Assembly (NCBI RefSeq): GCF_000799715.1
Contig: NZ_JUHG01000014.1
Span: 310,001-374,000, forward strand
DNA length: 64,000 nt
Direction: 5' to 3'
DNA from: Martinezella rhizogenes
GTDB taxonomy: Bacteria > Pseudomonadota > Alphaproteobacteria > Rhizobiales > Rhizobiaceae
The notes beneath the pieces are model-generated. The model saw nothing but the letters and a program-made list of their open reading frames with translations. It ran no database searches and was not told the origin of the DNA. A program made the position numbers and the translations under genes. Positions within the stretch are counted from its first letter, which is position 1. Every line of letters begins with the position of its first letter. Positions 52,842-60,163 of the stretch are shown here, in pieces.

Positions 52842-53546
52842 TTAAATCAACGCCTTGAGGAAGGCCGTGAGATCGTCGGTCACATAGTCGATGTGCTCGT
52901 CCTCGCCGGTGGTCTTCTCCCACCATTCGACGACGGTGCCCTCGAGGTTTTGCGGCACGAGCAGGACCGTCTTCATGCCGAGCGCCTTCGGCACGGTCAA
53001 ATTGCGCGGCAGGTCCTCGAACATGACGGCATTTCTCGTGTCCACCCGATTAAGGCTCATGAACTTGTCATAGGTGCTGCCGGCCGGTTTCGGCACGTAG
53101 TCGGCGGCGACGATATCGAAGATATCGTCGAAGTGATCGAGGATGCCGAGCGCGCCAGCGGTCGCCTGTGCATGGCTGACGCTGCCATTGGTGAAGATGA
53201 ACTTGCGCCCCGGCAGCGCCTTGATGGCGGCGGCCAGCTCCGGCTGCGGCATCAGCGCCGAATAGTCGATCGCATGCGCCTTCTCCAGGAAGTCGTTGGG
53301 ATCGATGCGATGATGGATCATCAGCCCCTGCAATGTCGTGCCGTGCTCGAGATAATACTGCTTTTGCAGCTTACGCGCCTCGTCCCGCTCCATCTGCAGG
53401 AGCGCGGAAACATAGGCCGTCATGTTCTTGTCGATCTGCGCGAACAGATCGACATGATGCGGGTAGAGCGTATTGTCGAGATCGAATACCCAGTCGCGGA
53501 TATCGGAGAAATCGGCGGGCGTGGGCTGCGTCTTTGTCTGGGTCAT
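52842..53546 (-). CDS. HAD-family pyrimidine 5'-nucleotidase-like phosphatase
   Basis: A 234-residue HAD hydrolase of the SDT1/PynB-like group. Motif I is WVFDLDNTLYP (catalytic Asp about residues 17 and 19). Motif II is KFIFTNGSVSHA (about 111-122). Motif III/IV is YVPKPAGSTYDKF and VMFEDLPRNL (about 150-185). The family dephosphorylates pyrimidine nucleotides and some modified bases. The frame opens at 53639; the ATG at 53546 is chosen with AAGG upstream and the usual N-terminus. It stands alone. Confidence 0.85.
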   Translation of the reverse strand: MTQTKTQPTPADFSDIRDWVFDLDNTLYPHHVDLFAQIDKNMTAYVSALLQMERDEARKLQKQYYLEHGTTLQGLMIHHRIDPNDFLEKAHAIDYSALMPQPELAAAIKALPGRKFIFTNGSVSHAQATAGALGILDHFDDIFDIVAADYVPKPAGSTYDKFMSLNRVDTRNAVMFEDLPRNLTVPKALGMKTVLLVPQNLEGTVVEWWEKTTGEDEHIDYVTDDLTAFLKALI

Positions 53547-53767
53547 GCCGGCCTTATGGCATGCGGTAGCACCCCAGGAAAAGCAAAATATGATTCCGGC
53601 ATAGAGGGGCAAGATTGCGGACATTGCCGGGCATTTCAATGCAGGCTATGGTTTTGCAGATTGATTTTTGGGACTTTGCGCTAGTTGTCAGCTGGAAGAG
53701 GAGCCCCTGTTTCCCAAGATACAAGGGGTAGAATGCGCCCGGTAGGGCTTTTGTGGAGGGGAACAAT

Positions 53768-54538
53768 ATGAGTCAGGTGGAAAAGGCGGAAGAGTTCGCG
53801 CGGTTGCACAAGAAGGGCGATCCGCTGATCCTCTTCAACATATGGGATGCCGGTTCCGCCAAGGCGGTGACCGAGGCGGGCGCAAAGGCGCTGGCGACGG
53901 GAAGCTGGTCGGTCGCCGCGGCCAATGGTTTCGGTGACGGCGAGGCCGTGCCGCTGTCGCTGCTGGCGGTCACCACCCGCCTGATTTCGGTGACGAGCCA
54001 CCTGCCGCTCTCCGTCGATTTCGAGGGCGGCTATGCCGCGGAACCCGACGCTGTTGCCACCAATGTCGAAAAGATCATGGATCACGGCGCCATCGGCATC
54101 AATTTCGAGGATCAGGTGATCGGCGGCCGCGGCGTTCACCCGATCGAGACGCAGGCGGCCCGCATCCGCGCCATCCGCGAGATGACCACGCGGCGGGAAA
54201 TGCCGTTCTTCATCAACGCCCGCACCGATCTGTTCCTGCAGGAAAGCGATACAGCGCACCACCAGCTGCTGCTCGACGAGGCCTACCGCCGCGCCGATGC
54301 CTTTGCCGAAGCCGGCGCCAGTGGCTTTTTCGCGCCGGGGCTAGTCGATGCGGAGTTGATCGAAGCGCTCTGCGATCGCTCGCCCCTGCCGGTCAACATC
54401 ATGGTGCGCCCGGCAACCCCTGACAATATCACCATGGCCGGCCTCGGCGTCAGCCGCATCAGCTACGGCCCAGCGCCCTACCGCACAGTGATGGGAATGC
54501 TGAAGAGCGAGGCCGAAGCCGTTTATCAGCACGACTGA
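53768..54538 (+). CDS. isocitrate lyase/PEP mutase superfamily protein
   Basis: A 256-residue beta-barrel (TIM) enzyme of the PEP mutase/isocitrate lyase group. Motifs: IFNIWDAGSAKAV-like start, metal loop VDFEGGYAAEP (about residues 89-99), INFEDQVIGGRGVHP (about 112-126) and FINARTDLFL (about 146-155). It lacks the KKCGH-type catalytic Cys of isocitrate lyase, so a C-C lyase or mutase on another 2-oxo or phosphonate-like substrate is more likely. The start at 53768 has GGAGGGG six bases upstream. It is monocistronic. Confidence 0.82.
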   Translation: MSQVEKAEEFARLHKKGDPLILFNIWDAGSAKAVTEAGAKALATGSWSVAAANGFGDGEAVPLSLLAVTTRLISVTSHLPLSVDFEGGYAAEPDAVATNVEKIMDHGAIGINFEDQVIGGRGVHPIETQAARIRAIREMTTRREMPFFINARTDLFLQESDTAHHQLLLDEAYRRADAFAEAGASGFFAPGLVDAELIEALCDRSPLPVNIMVRPATPDNITMAGLGVSRISYGPAPYRTVMGMLKSEAEAVYQHD

Positions 54539-54587
54539 TCAGCCGGTCGGCGCTCCACATAGATGATTGCGAAGCATCCGTTTCCTA

Positions 54588-55475
54588 TCAGGGAACGATC
54601 AGCGTGCCGGCGCCGTGCTCGGTGAAGATTTCGAGCAGCACGGAATGGGCGGTCTTGCCGTTGAGGATGACGACGCCCTGGACGCCGGCCTTGATGGCGT
54701 CGATGCAGGTCTCGACCTTCGGGATCATGCCGCCGGAAATCGTGCCGTCGGCGATCAGCGCATGCGCTTGGGCGACGGAGAGTTCCTTGATCAGCTGGCC
54801 CTGCTTGTCGAGCACGCCCGGAACGTCGGTAAGGAAGAGCAGGCGGGTGGCGCTGAGCGCACCCGCGATCGCGCCGGCAAAGGTGTCGGCATTGATGTTA
54901 TAAGTGGCGCCGTCGCGGCCGGGAGCCACCGGGGCGATGACGGGGATCATTTCCGATTTCGCGAGCAGGTCGAGCAGGGTGCGGTCGACTTCGACCACTT
55001 CGCCGACGAAGCCGAGATCGAGCACGCGCTCGATGTTGGAATCCGGATCCTTGATGGTCTTGTGCGCCTTTTCGGCGAAGACCATGTTGCCGTCCTTGCC
55101 GCAAAGGCCGATCGCCCATTCGCCGGTCTGGTTGATCAGCGCGACGATTTCCTTGTTGATCGAGCCGGCAAGCACCATTTCGACGATCTCGACCGTCTTT
55201 TGGTCGGTGACGCGCAGCCCGCCTTCGAATTTCGATTCGATGCCCATCTTGGTCAGCATGGCGCCGATCTGCGGGCCGCCGCCGTGGACGACGATCGGGT
55301 TGACGCCCGATTGTTTCAGGAGTGCGATATCGGCGGCAAATGCTTTGCCAAGCTCGGCATTGCCCATGGCATGGCCACCGTATTTCACCACGATGGTCTT
55401 GTTTTCATAACGCTGCATGTAGGGCAGGGCCTTGGCAAGCAGGCTGGCCTGGAGTTCGCTTTGGGCTTCGGACAT
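54588..55475 (-). CDS. argB: acetylglutamate kinase
   Basis: A 295-residue amino-acid kinase that phosphorylates N-acetylglutamate in arginine synthesis. Motifs: VVKYGGHAMGNAELGKAFA (Lys and Gly loop, about residues 28-47), IVVHGGGPQIGAML (about 61-74), LGLCGKDGNMV-like region and LFLTDVPGVLDKQGQL (about 205-220). The N-terminal helix present here is typical of arginine-inhibited hexameric enzymes. In many rhizobia argB follows engB on the same strand; here a sigma/anti-sigma fragment intervenes. Confidence 0.95.
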   Translation of the reverse strand: MSEAQSELQASLLAKALPYMQRYENKTIVVKYGGHAMGNAELGKAFAADIALLKQSGVNPIVVHGGGPQIGAMLTKMGIESKFEGGLRVTDQKTVEIVEMVLAGSINKEIVALINQTGEWAIGLCGKDGNMVFAEKAHKTIKDPDSNIERVLDLGFVGEVVEVDRTLLDLLAKSEMIPVIAPVAPGRDGATYNINADTFAGAIAGALSATRLLFLTDVPGVLDKQGQLIKELSVAQAHALIADGTISGGMIPKVETCIDAIKAGVQGVVILNGKTAHSVLLEIFTEHGAGTLIVP

Positions 55476-55518
55476 GGGGTACCCCGTGGAATTGTTCGCG
55501 GCCTTTTATCTCAAGTTT

Positions 55519-55547
55519 TTGACAGAGGGAATAATGATGACAAGATT
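55519..55547 (+). promoter_or_regulatory. possible promoter of the sigma remnant and anti-sigma gene
   Basis: TTGACA (55519-55524) and AAGATT (55542-55547) are 17 bases apart on the plus strand, a housekeeping-like arrangement. It would drive the sigma fragment and the anti-sigma gene. The -10 is weak, so this is a guess by eye. Confidence 0.3.
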
Positions 55548-55643
55548 AGTTTCTATTGCGTCACATCGCCTCTGTCGCGTTTTCTTTCCCGAGCGGGCCT
55601 GCCGGGGCCGAACGGGGGCCGCAAGACAGTGCAGGGAGAGGGA

Positions 55644-55823
55644 TGGCGGATTGACAGGTGCATGGAAGAGTTGGAAGCTGACTCAATTCAGGCCGTTTGT
55701 CACGCCTATGTTAAAGGACTGAATGAGCAGGAGCTTGCCGAGCAATATGCGGTACCTTTGAATACCATGCGTACCTGGCTGCGCCGAAGCCTGATTAGAC
55801 TGAGAGAGTGCTTGGACCGATGA
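55644..55823 (+). pseudogene. remnant of an ECF sigma factor (region 4 only)
   Basis: About 60 codons in one frame match the C-terminal region 4 of SigK/RpoE-type ECF sigma factors. Seen are the conserved core MEELEADSIQAVCHAYVKGL, the helix-turn-helix ELAEQYAVPLNTMRTWLRRSL and the end LRECLDR. An ATG at 55662 could start a 53-residue piece, but the sigma2 core that binds RNA polymerase and the -10 element is missing. Only 169 bases separate it from argB, too few to hold it. It overlaps the intact anti-sigma gene by ATGA. I infer a decayed sigma gene, though expression of the sigma4 fragment is possible. Confidence 0.72.
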
Positions 55824-56530
55824 GTTCGTCCGATCAAAGCAAGGGAGGCCGCTCCCGCGATGAAGTCCTGGCCGGAGAATATGTGCTCGGCGTGTTGTCA
55901 TTGGAGGATCGGCAGAAGGTGGAGCGGCGCATGCGCAGCGATCGCCAGTTCGCCGCCATCGTCAGCCGCTGGGAGCAGAATCTTTCCGGCTTCAACGACG
56001 ATTACGAGATGGTCGCGCCGGTGGCCCCGGTTTTCCCCAGGATTGAGAAACGCGTGTTTGTAAATGGCGCTTTCGGCGCCCATCTGTGGAATTCGTTATT
56101 GCTCTGGCGCTCGATCGGCTTTGGCGCGATGTTTCTCGTCGCCGGTGTCCTCGTGTTCACCGTCACCAACAATGCCTCGCAGCCGTCGCCGGGCAAGCAG
56201 CTCACCGCTGCCCTGACCGCGCAAAACAACCCGGTCAATCTGCTGACAAATTATGATGCTGCCAGCGGTCGATTGAAGGTGGCGCCGGTCGCCGCCGGCC
56301 AGCCTCAGGAAAAATCACTGGAACTCTGGCTGATCCGTGGCAGCGATCCGGCCGAGGCGCTTGGCATCCTGCCGCAGACCGGCGAGGGCGAGATCGTCTT
56401 GCCGTCAGAGCTTCACGGCAAGCTCACGGAAGGTGCGATCATCGCCGTCAGCGTCGAACCCTTTGGCGGCTCGCCCACCGGCAAGCCCACAGGGAACGTC
56501 ATCGCCTCCGGCACGATCCATCTGCCCTGA
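55820..56530 (+). CDS. RskA-type anti-sigma factor
   Basis: A 236-residue anti-sigma factor. The cytosolic N-terminal ~90 residues (SRDEVLAGEYVLGVLSLEDRQKVERRM, helical anti-sigma region) would hold a sigma factor. One membrane helix (about residues 97-118) follows. The C-terminal RskA-like extracytoplasmic domain spans about 140-236 (LELWLIRGSDPAEALGILP, LTEGAIIAVSVEPFGGSPTGKP). The start overlaps the remnant sigma gene as ATGA, the normal coupling for such pairs. With its sigma partner broken it may be an orphan, or act on another ECF factor. Confidence 0.86.
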   Translation: MSSSDQSKGGRSRDEVLAGEYVLGVLSLEDRQKVERRMRSDRQFAAIVSRWEQNLSGFNDDYEMVAPVAPVFPRIEKRVFVNGAFGAHLWNSLLLWRSIGFGAMFLVAGVLVFTVTNNASQPSPGKQLTAALTAQNNPVNLLTNYDAASGRLKVAPVAAGQPQEKSLELWLIRGSDPAEALGILPQTGEGEIVLPSELHGKLTEGAIIAVSVEPFGGSPTGKPTGNVIASGTIHLP

Positions 56531-56601
56531 AAGATTTTTTCCAGGATAAAGGCGCAGCCATTGCCTGAATGGCCGAACTGCGACTGCATCCCGTCCGAAA
56601 T

Positions 56602-57261
56602 TCAGATCGCGATGCCGACCGTCAGCCTGATCGCCTGGCGCACATCCTCAAGGCCCTCGCCCTTTTCCGAGGAGGTAACTAGGATGCCGGGATAGGCGGC
56701 GGGGCGCTTGCGGATTTTTTCGGCGGTGTCGGCCAGCAGCTTCGGCAGGCCCGCTTCCTTGATCTTGTCGGTCTTGGTCAGCACGATCTGATAGGAAACG
56801 GCGGCCTTGTCGAGCAGGTTCAGGACATCCTCGTCGTTCTTCTTGATGCCGTGGCGGCTGTCGATCAGCACATAGACGCGCTTCAGCGTCGTGCGTCCGC
56901 GCAGATAGTCGAACACCAGTTTCGTCCAGGCATCCACCTGTTCCTTCGGGGCCTCGGCATAGCCGTAGCCGGGCATGTCCACCAGGGCCATCGGTGGCAG
57001 GTCGCCAGCCTCGCCGGAAAAACCGTCGGGAACGAAGTAGTTGAGTTCTTGCGTGCGGCCCGGCGTATTCGACGTGCGCGCCAGACCCTTGTGGCCGACT
57101 AGCGCATTGATCAGCGACGACTTGCCGACATTTGAGCGTCCGGCGAAGGCCACTTCCAAAGGCCCTTCCGGCGGCAGGAATTTCATCGCCGGCACGCCGC
57201 GAATGAAGATCCACGGGCGCCCGAAAAGCGGCTTGTCGTCTTTTATCGTCTGTTCTGCCAT
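56602..57261 (-). CDS. engB: ribosome biogenesis GTP-binding protein EngB (YsxC/YihA)
   Basis: A 219-residue GTPase required for 50S subunit assembly. GTPase boxes: G1 FAGRSNVGKSSLI (about residues 38-50), the G2 Thr in GRTQELNYF, G3 DMPGYGYA (about 94-101), G4 VLTKTDK (about 160-166) and the G5 TSSEKGEG end. It lies downstream of yidC, with a terminator in the 125-base gap. The convergent anti-sigma gene ends 71 bases from its stop. Confidence 0.94.
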   Translation of the reverse strand: MAEQTIKDDKPLFGRPWIFIRGVPAMKFLPPEGPLEVAFAGRSNVGKSSLINALVGHKGLARTSNTPGRTQELNYFVPDGFSGEAGDLPPMALVDMPGYGYAEAPKEQVDAWTKLVFDYLRGRTTLKRVYVLIDSRHGIKKNDEDVLNLLDKAAVSYQIVLTKTDKIKEAGLPKLLADTAEKIRKRPAAYPGILVTSSEKGEGLEDVRQAIRLTVGIAI

Positions 57262-57356
57262 GCTGCTTCAGTCTTCCGGTTCAATTGGTTGACTGGCTTC
57301 GGGGTTTTGCCGCCGAAAGTCAAGTTTTGATCGGTATATGGGATGAGGCTCAAAAG

Positions 57357-57382
57357 AAAAGCCCCGCGAAAGCGGGGCTTTT
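57357..57382 (-). terminator. rho-independent terminator after yidC
   Basis: AAAAGCCCCGC (57357-57367) and GCGGGGCTTTT (57372-57382) form an 11-pair stem with a GAAA/TTTC tetraloop. It lies just after the yidC stop on the minus strand and is followed in that direction by CTTTT. The plus strand also has a T run, so it may work both ways. Confidence 0.85.
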
Positions 57383-57386
57383 TTCG

Positions 57387-59192
57387 TCATTTCGATGGTT
57401 CCGGTTTTCGTTTGAAGACGCCCTTCAGATTGTCGAAGAGTTCCACCTTCACGCCATGGCGCTTCATGATGAGCGCCTGCTGGATCACCGAGAGCGTGTT
57501 GTTCCAGGCCCAGTAGATCACCAGACCGGCCGGGAAGCTGGCCAGCATGAACATGAATACCAGCGGCATCCAGGTGAAGATCATCGCCTGGGTCGGGTCC
57601 GGCGGTGTCGGGTTCATGCGCATCTGCAGGAACATGGTGATGCCCATGATCAGCGGCCAGACGCCGAGATGCAGGATCGTCGGAGCCGTAAACGGCAGCA
57701 GGCCGAAGAGGTTGACGATCGAGGTCGGATCGGGAGCGGAGAGGTCCTGGATCCAGCCGAAGAATGGTGCGTGACGCATCTCGATGGTGATATAGATCAC
57801 CTTGTAGAGCGAGAAGAAGATCGGGATCTGCAGGAGCACCGGCCAGCAGCCGGCGATCGGGTTGATCTTTTCTTCCTTGTAGAGCTGCATGGTTGCCTGT
57901 TGCAGCCCCATGCGGTCGTCGCCGAACTTGGCCTTCAGCTCTTCCATCTTCGGCTGCATGCGCTTCATGTTTGCCATCGAAGCGTATTGCTTGCTGGCGA
58001 GCGGGAAGAACAGCCCCTTGACGACGATGGTCGTGCACAGGATGGCGACGCCGAAGTTACCGAAGTAGCGGAAGAAGAAATCCATCAGCTTGAACATCGG
58101 CTTGGTGATGAAATAGAACCAGCCCCAGTCGATCAGGCGGTCGAATTTCGGGATCGAATAGCTCGTCTCGTAGCGGTCGATGACCGGCACTTCCTTGGCG
58201 CCGGCGAAGACGAGGCTCTTCAGTTCCTGCGACTGGCCGGGGGCGACGGTGACGGCATCCTGCTTGTAGTCGGCCTGATAGCGCGGCTGGCCATCGGCGA
58301 AATGCGAGAAGTGCGCGTCATAGGCTCCCGACTGCGGCGGCACGATCGTGGCAGCCCAGTATTTGTCGGTGATGCCGAGCCAGCCACCGGTCGCCTTCGC
58401 CGGATTGACGGCTTCTTTCTCGGCGGCGGTATACTTGGTCTCGATCAGGCCATCGTCGCCGATGACGCCGATGAAGCCTTCATGCAGGACGTATGCCGAC
58501 GGCGTGGTCGGCTTGTTGTAGCGGGTCACGCGACCATAGCTCGACAATGACACCGGCGCCTGACCGCCATTGGCGATCTTGTCGGTGATCGTGAACATAT
58601 AGCGTTCGTCGACCGAGATGGTGCGGGTGAAGATGACACCCTTGTCGTTGGTATAGGAGAGCGTCACCGGCGTGCTGTCGGTCAGCTTGTTGCCGCTCGC
58701 AAGCGTCCACAGGGTCGAGGGGCCGGGAACGGCACCAGTCGTGTCGCTGCCGACATAGCCGAGCTCGGTGAAATAGCCGTCCTTGGTGTCGGCCGGGCTG
58801 AACAGCGTGATGATCGGGCTGCTCTTGTCGACCGTGTCATGGTAGGCCTTGAGCTGCAGATCGTCGAAGCGGGCACCTTCCAGATTGATGGAGCCGGAGA
58901 GCGCGGGCGTGTCGATGATGACGCGCGAGGCGGCCGACTTGGCAACCGATTGGTCGTGGGTCAGCGTCGTCGGCGCACTCTGGCCGCTCGATGGCAGCGC
59001 GCCGTCGACGGCGGCGCCAGCGGCTGGAGCCTGCGTCGTCTGGGCCTGCTGCGTCTGCTGCTGCGCCTTGGCGACGAGATCGGCCTTACGCTGCGCCTCG
59101 AGGCGCGGGTTCATGTAGAAAAACTGCCAGGCGAGAACAATCAGCACAGACAGGGCAATTGCTATGAAGTAATTGCGTTTGTTTTCCATCAT
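57387..59192 (-). CDS. yidC: membrane protein insertase YidC
   Basis: A 601-residue inner-membrane insertase and Sec partner. The gram-negative form has an N-terminal helix (about residues 6-24), a large periplasmic beta-domain (about 70-340) and a five-helix insertase core (about 355-580). Conserved core motifs: SKQYASMANMKRMQPKMEELKAKFGDDR, GCWPVLLQIPIFFSLYKVIYI, with the hydrophilic-groove Arg, and WVFMFMLASFPAGLVIYWAWNN-like end. The start overlaps the rnpA stop (ATGA). The periplasmic part is longer than in E. coli, within alphaproteobacterial range. Confidence 0.95.
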   Translation of the reverse strand: MMENKRNYFIAIALSVLIVLAWQFFYMNPRLEAQRKADLVAKAQQQTQQAQTTQAPAAGAAVDGALPSSGQSAPTTLTHDQSVAKSAASRVIIDTPALSGSINLEGARFDDLQLKAYHDTVDKSSPIITLFSPADTKDGYFTELGYVGSDTTGAVPGPSTLWTLASGNKLTDSTPVTLSYTNDKGVIFTRTISVDERYMFTITDKIANGGQAPVSLSSYGRVTRYNKPTTPSAYVLHEGFIGVIGDDGLIETKYTAAEKEAVNPAKATGGWLGITDKYWAATIVPPQSGAYDAHFSHFADGQPRYQADYKQDAVTVAPGQSQELKSLVFAGAKEVPVIDRYETSYSIPKFDRLIDWGWFYFITKPMFKLMDFFFRYFGNFGVAILCTTIVVKGLFFPLASKQYASMANMKRMQPKMEELKAKFGDDRMGLQQATMQLYKEEKINPIAGCWPVLLQIPIFFSLYKVIYITIEMRHAPFFGWIQDLSAPDPTSIVNLFGLLPFTAPTILHLGVWPLIMGITMFLQMRMNPTPPDPTQAMIFTWMPLVFMFMLASFPAGLVIYWAWNNTLSVIQQALIMKRHGVKVELFDNLKGVFKRKPEPSK

Positions 59193-59602
59193 ACTTTCCT
59201 GGAGCGGTCCGTCTCCGGCCGGCGGGGTTTCGGCCTGGTTTCGATCCGGTGGGCGAGTTCGCTCGCCAGTTTTTCGAAAGGTGCGGTCAGTACATCGCGC
59301 CGCGCGACAACCACATAGTCGTGTCCGGGCTGCATTGCAAACCCGGCATGAAGCCGCAGAGCCTCTTTCAGCCTGCGCCGCATGCGGTTGCGTTCCACCG
59401 CGTTGCCATGTTTTTTGGTAACGGTAAAACCGACGCGAGGTTCGGCGTCAGTGAGCTTGCGGTCCAGCACTTCGATGAGGAAGAGACTTCCCCTGCGTTT
59501 TTCGCCCTGGCGGACAGCAAGAAACTGCGGCCGGCTTTTCAGCCGCCCGACAGTCTGTTTTGATCGTTCATTCGTCAATTCGCCCGCCATCTTCTCGGGC
59601 AT
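59189..59602 (-). CDS. rnpA: ribonuclease P protein component
   Basis: A 137-residue basic protein that binds the RNase P RNA and helps tRNA 5' processing. The signature RNR motif lies in GNAVERNRMRRRLKEALR (about residues 67-84), preceded by RVGFTVTKKHG. The ATG at 59602 is used; an in-frame ATG at 59590 (MAGELTNE) is possible. It sits between rpmH and yidC in the usual order, with its stop overlapping yidC. Confidence 0.92.
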   Translation of the reverse strand: MPEKMAGELTNERSKQTVGRLKSRPQFLAVRQGEKRRGSLFLIEVLDRKLTDAEPRVGFTVTKKHGNAVERNRMRRRLKEALRLHAGFAMQPGHDYVVVARRDVLTAPFEKLASELAHRIETRPKPRRPETDRSRKV

Positions 59603-59610
59603 TCCGGCCC

Positions 59611-59745
59611 TTAGGCCGAAAGACGCTTGCGACCGCGGGCACGGCGGGCGGAAAGAACCTTGCGGCCGCCAGCGGTTGCCATGCGCGCACGGAAACCGTG
59701 GCGACGCTTGCGAACAAGCTTGGATGGTTGGTAAGTACGCTTCAT
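59611..59745 (-). CDS. rpmH: 50S ribosomal protein L34
   Basis: A 44-residue gene. Translated from the ATG at 59745 it gives MKRTYQPSKLVRKRRHGF, then RARMATAGGRKVLSARRARGRKRLSA, the classic Arg/Lys-rich L34. It opens the rpmH-rnpA-yidC cluster conserved across bacteria. Its start lies upstream of a 418-base AT-rich gap. Confidence 0.97.
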   Translation of the reverse strand: MKRTYQPSKLVRKRRHGFRARMATAGGRKVLSARRARGRKRLSA

Positions 59746-60163
59746 TATTTAAACACCGCGGAGTGCGGCCCTTCTTGAGCTTTGCTTTAAAAGCAAGGAG
59801 CGTTGTTGATTATGACGAACGGACTTGGCCCGCAAAAGCAGGCTCCATGACCGGACGTGCGCGGCTTATACGGATCATGGCTCCGGAAGTCAATTATACC
59901 GCCGCAGATTCCTGAAAATCCGCCTCTTGGGGCAAAGTGCTGCTTGCCTCGCTGGCGCGCCGCGGCGTGCAGTTCCGGATAGATGGTAGTTTCGTATTTT
60001 ATAATATTAAAAATGTTACTTTTAAATATATACTAAGTACACGAAAGTGTTTCTAAATTTATATTAAAAATAGCGCAATATAACATTAATGATTTTAGTG
60101 GATATTTAGGGGTAAGCGCGGAAAGCCCAAGTTTTTGAGGGGTGGTTTCCGCTTCCAGGAGGC
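59746..60163. other. intergenic region with AT-rich block upstream of mcp
   Basis: A 418-base gap between divergent rpmH and a chemoreceptor. The first part should hold the rpmH promoter. From about 59990 to 60115 the DNA is strongly AT-rich, with runs such as TTTTATAATATTAAAAATG and TAAATTTATATTAAAAATAG, unlike the GC-rich rest of the window. A Shine-Dalgarno-like AGGAGG sits immediately before the mcp start. No gene is seen. Confidence 0.5.

Noticed and set aside
54567..55823. 418-residue plus-strand frame ending in sigma region 4
   Set aside because: Only the last 60 codons resemble a sigma factor; the rest is antisense to argB, so I did not annotate it as one gene.
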